Shown here piece after piece: positions 62,687-64,000 of a stretch of 64,000 nt of DNA. Every line of letters starts with the position of its first letter. Within the stretch, counting starts at the first letter, position 1. The notes below the pieces were generated by a model. The model saw only the letters and a program-made list of their open reading frames with translations. It was not told the origin of the DNA and did not search any database. The DNA comes from Sphingomonas changbaiensis NBRC 104936 (GTDB taxonomy: Bacteria; Pseudomonadota; Alphaproteobacteria; Sphingomonadales; Sphingomonadaceae), in the NCBI RefSeq assembly GCF_000974765.1, contig NZ_BBWU01000048.1, forward strand, positions 166,879 to 230,878. Direction: 5' to 3'. The translations under genes were made by a program, and so were the position numbers.

Positions 62687-62960
62687 CCCGAAGCGGACGC
62701 GTGGGCGACATGGACGACTTTTACATGGATTCGGGAAAATTTTCCCTTCCTCGCCGATCGCCGGGCGGGTGATTCGAATCGACGGTGAGAAGGAGCCGGC
62801 GCGGAGCCTGGCATGCGGGGCAGGGTGTAGGACAGCGCGAAACCGAGCCCCTCCCCTTCAGGGGAGGGGTTGGGGTGGGGCTGTCACTTCCTCTGAGTCT
62901 TTTGGGCGCGCGGACGCGCGCCCCCACCCCTTTCCCCTCCCCTGAAGGGGAGGGGCTTAG
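62687..62960. other. Intergenic region without a gene, 274 bases
   Basis: Lies between convergent metallopeptidase and CurA-like genes. The first half (62687-62843) shows nothing recognisable; the second half is a G/C-rich palindromic repeat pair listed separately. No ORF with credible composition or ribosome site is seen. Confidence 0.7.
62844..62959. repeat. G/C-rich palindromic repeat pair
   Basis: The palindrome CCCCTCCCCTTCAGGGGAGG occurs at about 62849 and inverted at about 62936, with flanking GTTGGGGTGGGG/CCCCACCCC arms facing each other. The spacer contains a second small palindrome (GGGCGCGCGGACGCGCGCCC). Probably also ends transcription from both sides. Confidence 0.8.
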
Positions 62961-63950
62961 CTAGAGTCTGACCAGCATCTTGCCTGTGTTCGCGCCGCTG
63001 AACAGGCCGAGGAACGCGTCCAGCGTCGAGTCGAGGCCGTCCTTTACCGTCGTCCGCGCCTTGATCTGTCCGCCCGTCACCCAGGCGCCCATTTCCTGCT
63101 GGAAGGTGCCGATCTCGCCGAAATAGTCGGTCCAGATGAAGCCGCGCATCGTCAGCCGCGTCGGGATCGTGCGGATGATGTAGCGCAGCTCCTGCGGCTT
63201 GCCGTCATTATAGACGTCGATCATCCCGCAGATCGCGAAGCGGGCACGCTCGCGGGCGGTCGCGAAGGCGGCGTCGAGATGCTCGCCGCCGACATTGTCG
63301 AAATAGACGTCGATGCCCTTGGGCGCCGCCTCCATCAGCTGCGGCAGGACCGGCCCGGCCTTGTAGTCGATGCAGGCGTCGGCCCCGAGCTCCTTCACGA
63401 ACGCGACCTTGTCCGGGCCGCCTGCGGAGCCGATCACCGTCATGCCTTTCAGCTTCGCGATCTGGACCACGGCCGAGCCGACAGCGCCGGCTGCGGCGGA
63501 GACGAAGACGATATCGCCCGCCTTTGCCTCGGCAGCGCGGAGCAGGCCGAAATAGGCGGTGCCGCCGGTGAGGCCGAGATTATGAAGCCAGGTATCGTCC
63601 GACACGCCCATGTTCGCCGGCAGCTTCTGCGGCATCGATTCGGCGCCGATCGTCGCGGTGTCGCGCCAGCCGGCCATGTGCAGCACCTTGTCGCCGGGCG
63701 CGAAGCCGGAGTTCCTGCTCTCGATCACTTCGCCGACCGCGCCGCCCTGCATCGGCTCGCCGAGCGCGAACGGCGGGACGTAGCTCTTCACGTCGTTCAT
63801 GCGGCCGCGCATGTACGGGTCGACGGACAGCCAGAGGTTGCGCACGCGAAGCTGGCCGTCCTGCAAAGGCTGGTCCGGCAGTTCGACCAGATCGAAGTCG
63901 CTTTGCTGCGGCATCCCCTTCGGCCGCGATTTCAGCACCCAGGCGCGCAT
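62961..63950 (-). CDS. CurA-like NADP-dependent oxidoreductase (zinc-free MDR family)
   Basis: 329 residues. The N-terminus (VELPDQPLQDGQLRVRNLWL, SVDPYMRGRM) and cofactor loop (VSAAAGAVGSAVVQIAKLKG) define the leukotriene B4 12-hydroxydehydrogenase/CurA-like reductases, which reduce alpha,beta-enones with NADPH. Zinc ligands of alcohol dehydrogenases are absent. ATG at 63950 with GGAGGACC upstream. Confidence 0.92.
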   Translation of the reverse strand: MRAWVLKSRPKGMPQQSDFDLVELPDQPLQDGQLRVRNLWLSVDPYMRGRMNDVKSYVPPFALGEPMQGGAVGEVIESRNSGFAPGDKVLHMAGWRDTATIGAESMPQKLPANMGVSDDTWLHNLGLTGGTAYFGLLRAAEAKAGDIVFVSAAAGAVGSAVVQIAKLKGMTVIGSAGGPDKVAFVKELGADACIDYKAGPVLPQLMEAAPKGIDVYFDNVGGEHLDAAFATARERARFAICGMIDVYNDGKPQELRYIIRTIPTRLTMRGFIWTDYFGEIGTFQQEMGAWVTGGQIKARTTVKDGLDSTLDAFLGLFSGANTGKMLVRL

Positions 63951-64000
63951 ATGGTCCTCCCTTGTTTGAGGAGGTCGTAGCAGGTCCTCCCCGGAACGGG

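Overview
The window is high-GC, densely packed DNA from an alphaproteobacterium, most likely a sphingomonad (Sphingomonas or a close relative). This rests on gene content and style: a FlbD-like regulator next to a compact fliE-to-fliS flagellar operon, a PEPxxWA-type PEP-CTERM protein, a TonB-dependent receptor, a DUF2147 protein, a patatin/3-hydroxybutyrate dehydrogenase pair, and many short palindromic repeats of the kind common in sphingomonad genomes. No plasmid, phage, insertion sequence or CRISPR signal was seen. No gene-free stretch exceeds 300 bases; the largest gaps are 62687-62960, 7479-7724 and 30614-30830.

Layout. (1) 1-6538: end of an exported-protein gene, an Atm1-type ABC exporter, a DUF2332 protein, a large HAD-type protein and an alpha/beta hydrolase. 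(2) 6585-23085: the flagellar region. A short flagellin gene on the minus strand has a sigma-28-like promoter and an intrinsic terminator. Divergent from it is one long plus-strand run: sigma-54 activator, fliE F G H I J K L M N O P Q R, flhB, fliD, fliS, mostly with start/stop overlaps. It encodes the basal body base, C-ring, export gate and ATPase, filament cap and flagellin chaperone; flhA, flg and mot genes are not here. (3) 23086-34258: a glycan or inositol cluster in two divergent arms. The minus arm has a rhamnose-4-epimerase-like SDR, a CDP-paratose-2-epimerase-like SDR, a GT4 glycosyltransferase and three related CgeB-like glycosyltransferases, the last fused in frame to a UDP-glucuronate decarboxylase. 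The plus arm has a histidine phosphatase, a CmoB-like methyltransferase, a GH39-like protein whose halves appear swapped, and inositol-3-phosphate synthase. (4) 34262-38925: a minus-strand run argH, small lipoprotein, lysA, cysG-type siroheme gene, zntB. (5) 38912-50811: a TlpA-like thioredoxin lipoprotein, tRNA-Tyr, rlmB, a lipoprotein, ferredoxin, alkA-type glycosylase, FABP-like protein, PEP-CTERM protein, S9 peptidase, UDP-glucose dehydrogenase, a polysaccharide flippase and a TonB receptor. (6) 50904-63950: mostly metabolic genes on the minus strand (maiA, mtnP, diheme cytochrome plus beta-helix protein, amino-acid permease, crotonase, M20 peptidase, DUF4893 lipoprotein, 3-hydroxybutyrate dehydrogenase, patatin, CurA-like reductase), with YpfJ-type metallopeptidase and DUF2147 genes on the plus strand.

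How it fits together. The flagellar genes form a complete sub-assembly line under a dedicated enhancer-binding protein, with flagellin apparently under sigma-28. The cluster in region 3 is the best candidate for an undescribed system: nucleotide-sugar tailoring enzymes, four glycosyltransferases, a methyltransferase, a phosphatase, an unusual glycosidase-fold protein and the only committed enzyme of inositol synthesis, all with overlapping reading frames. UDP-glucose dehydrogenase in region 5 could supply UDP-glucuronate to the fused decarboxylase.

Repeats. Four families of palindromic elements are present, mainly in 41-63 kb. One copy lies inside the reading frame of fliP and encodes the start of its signal peptide.
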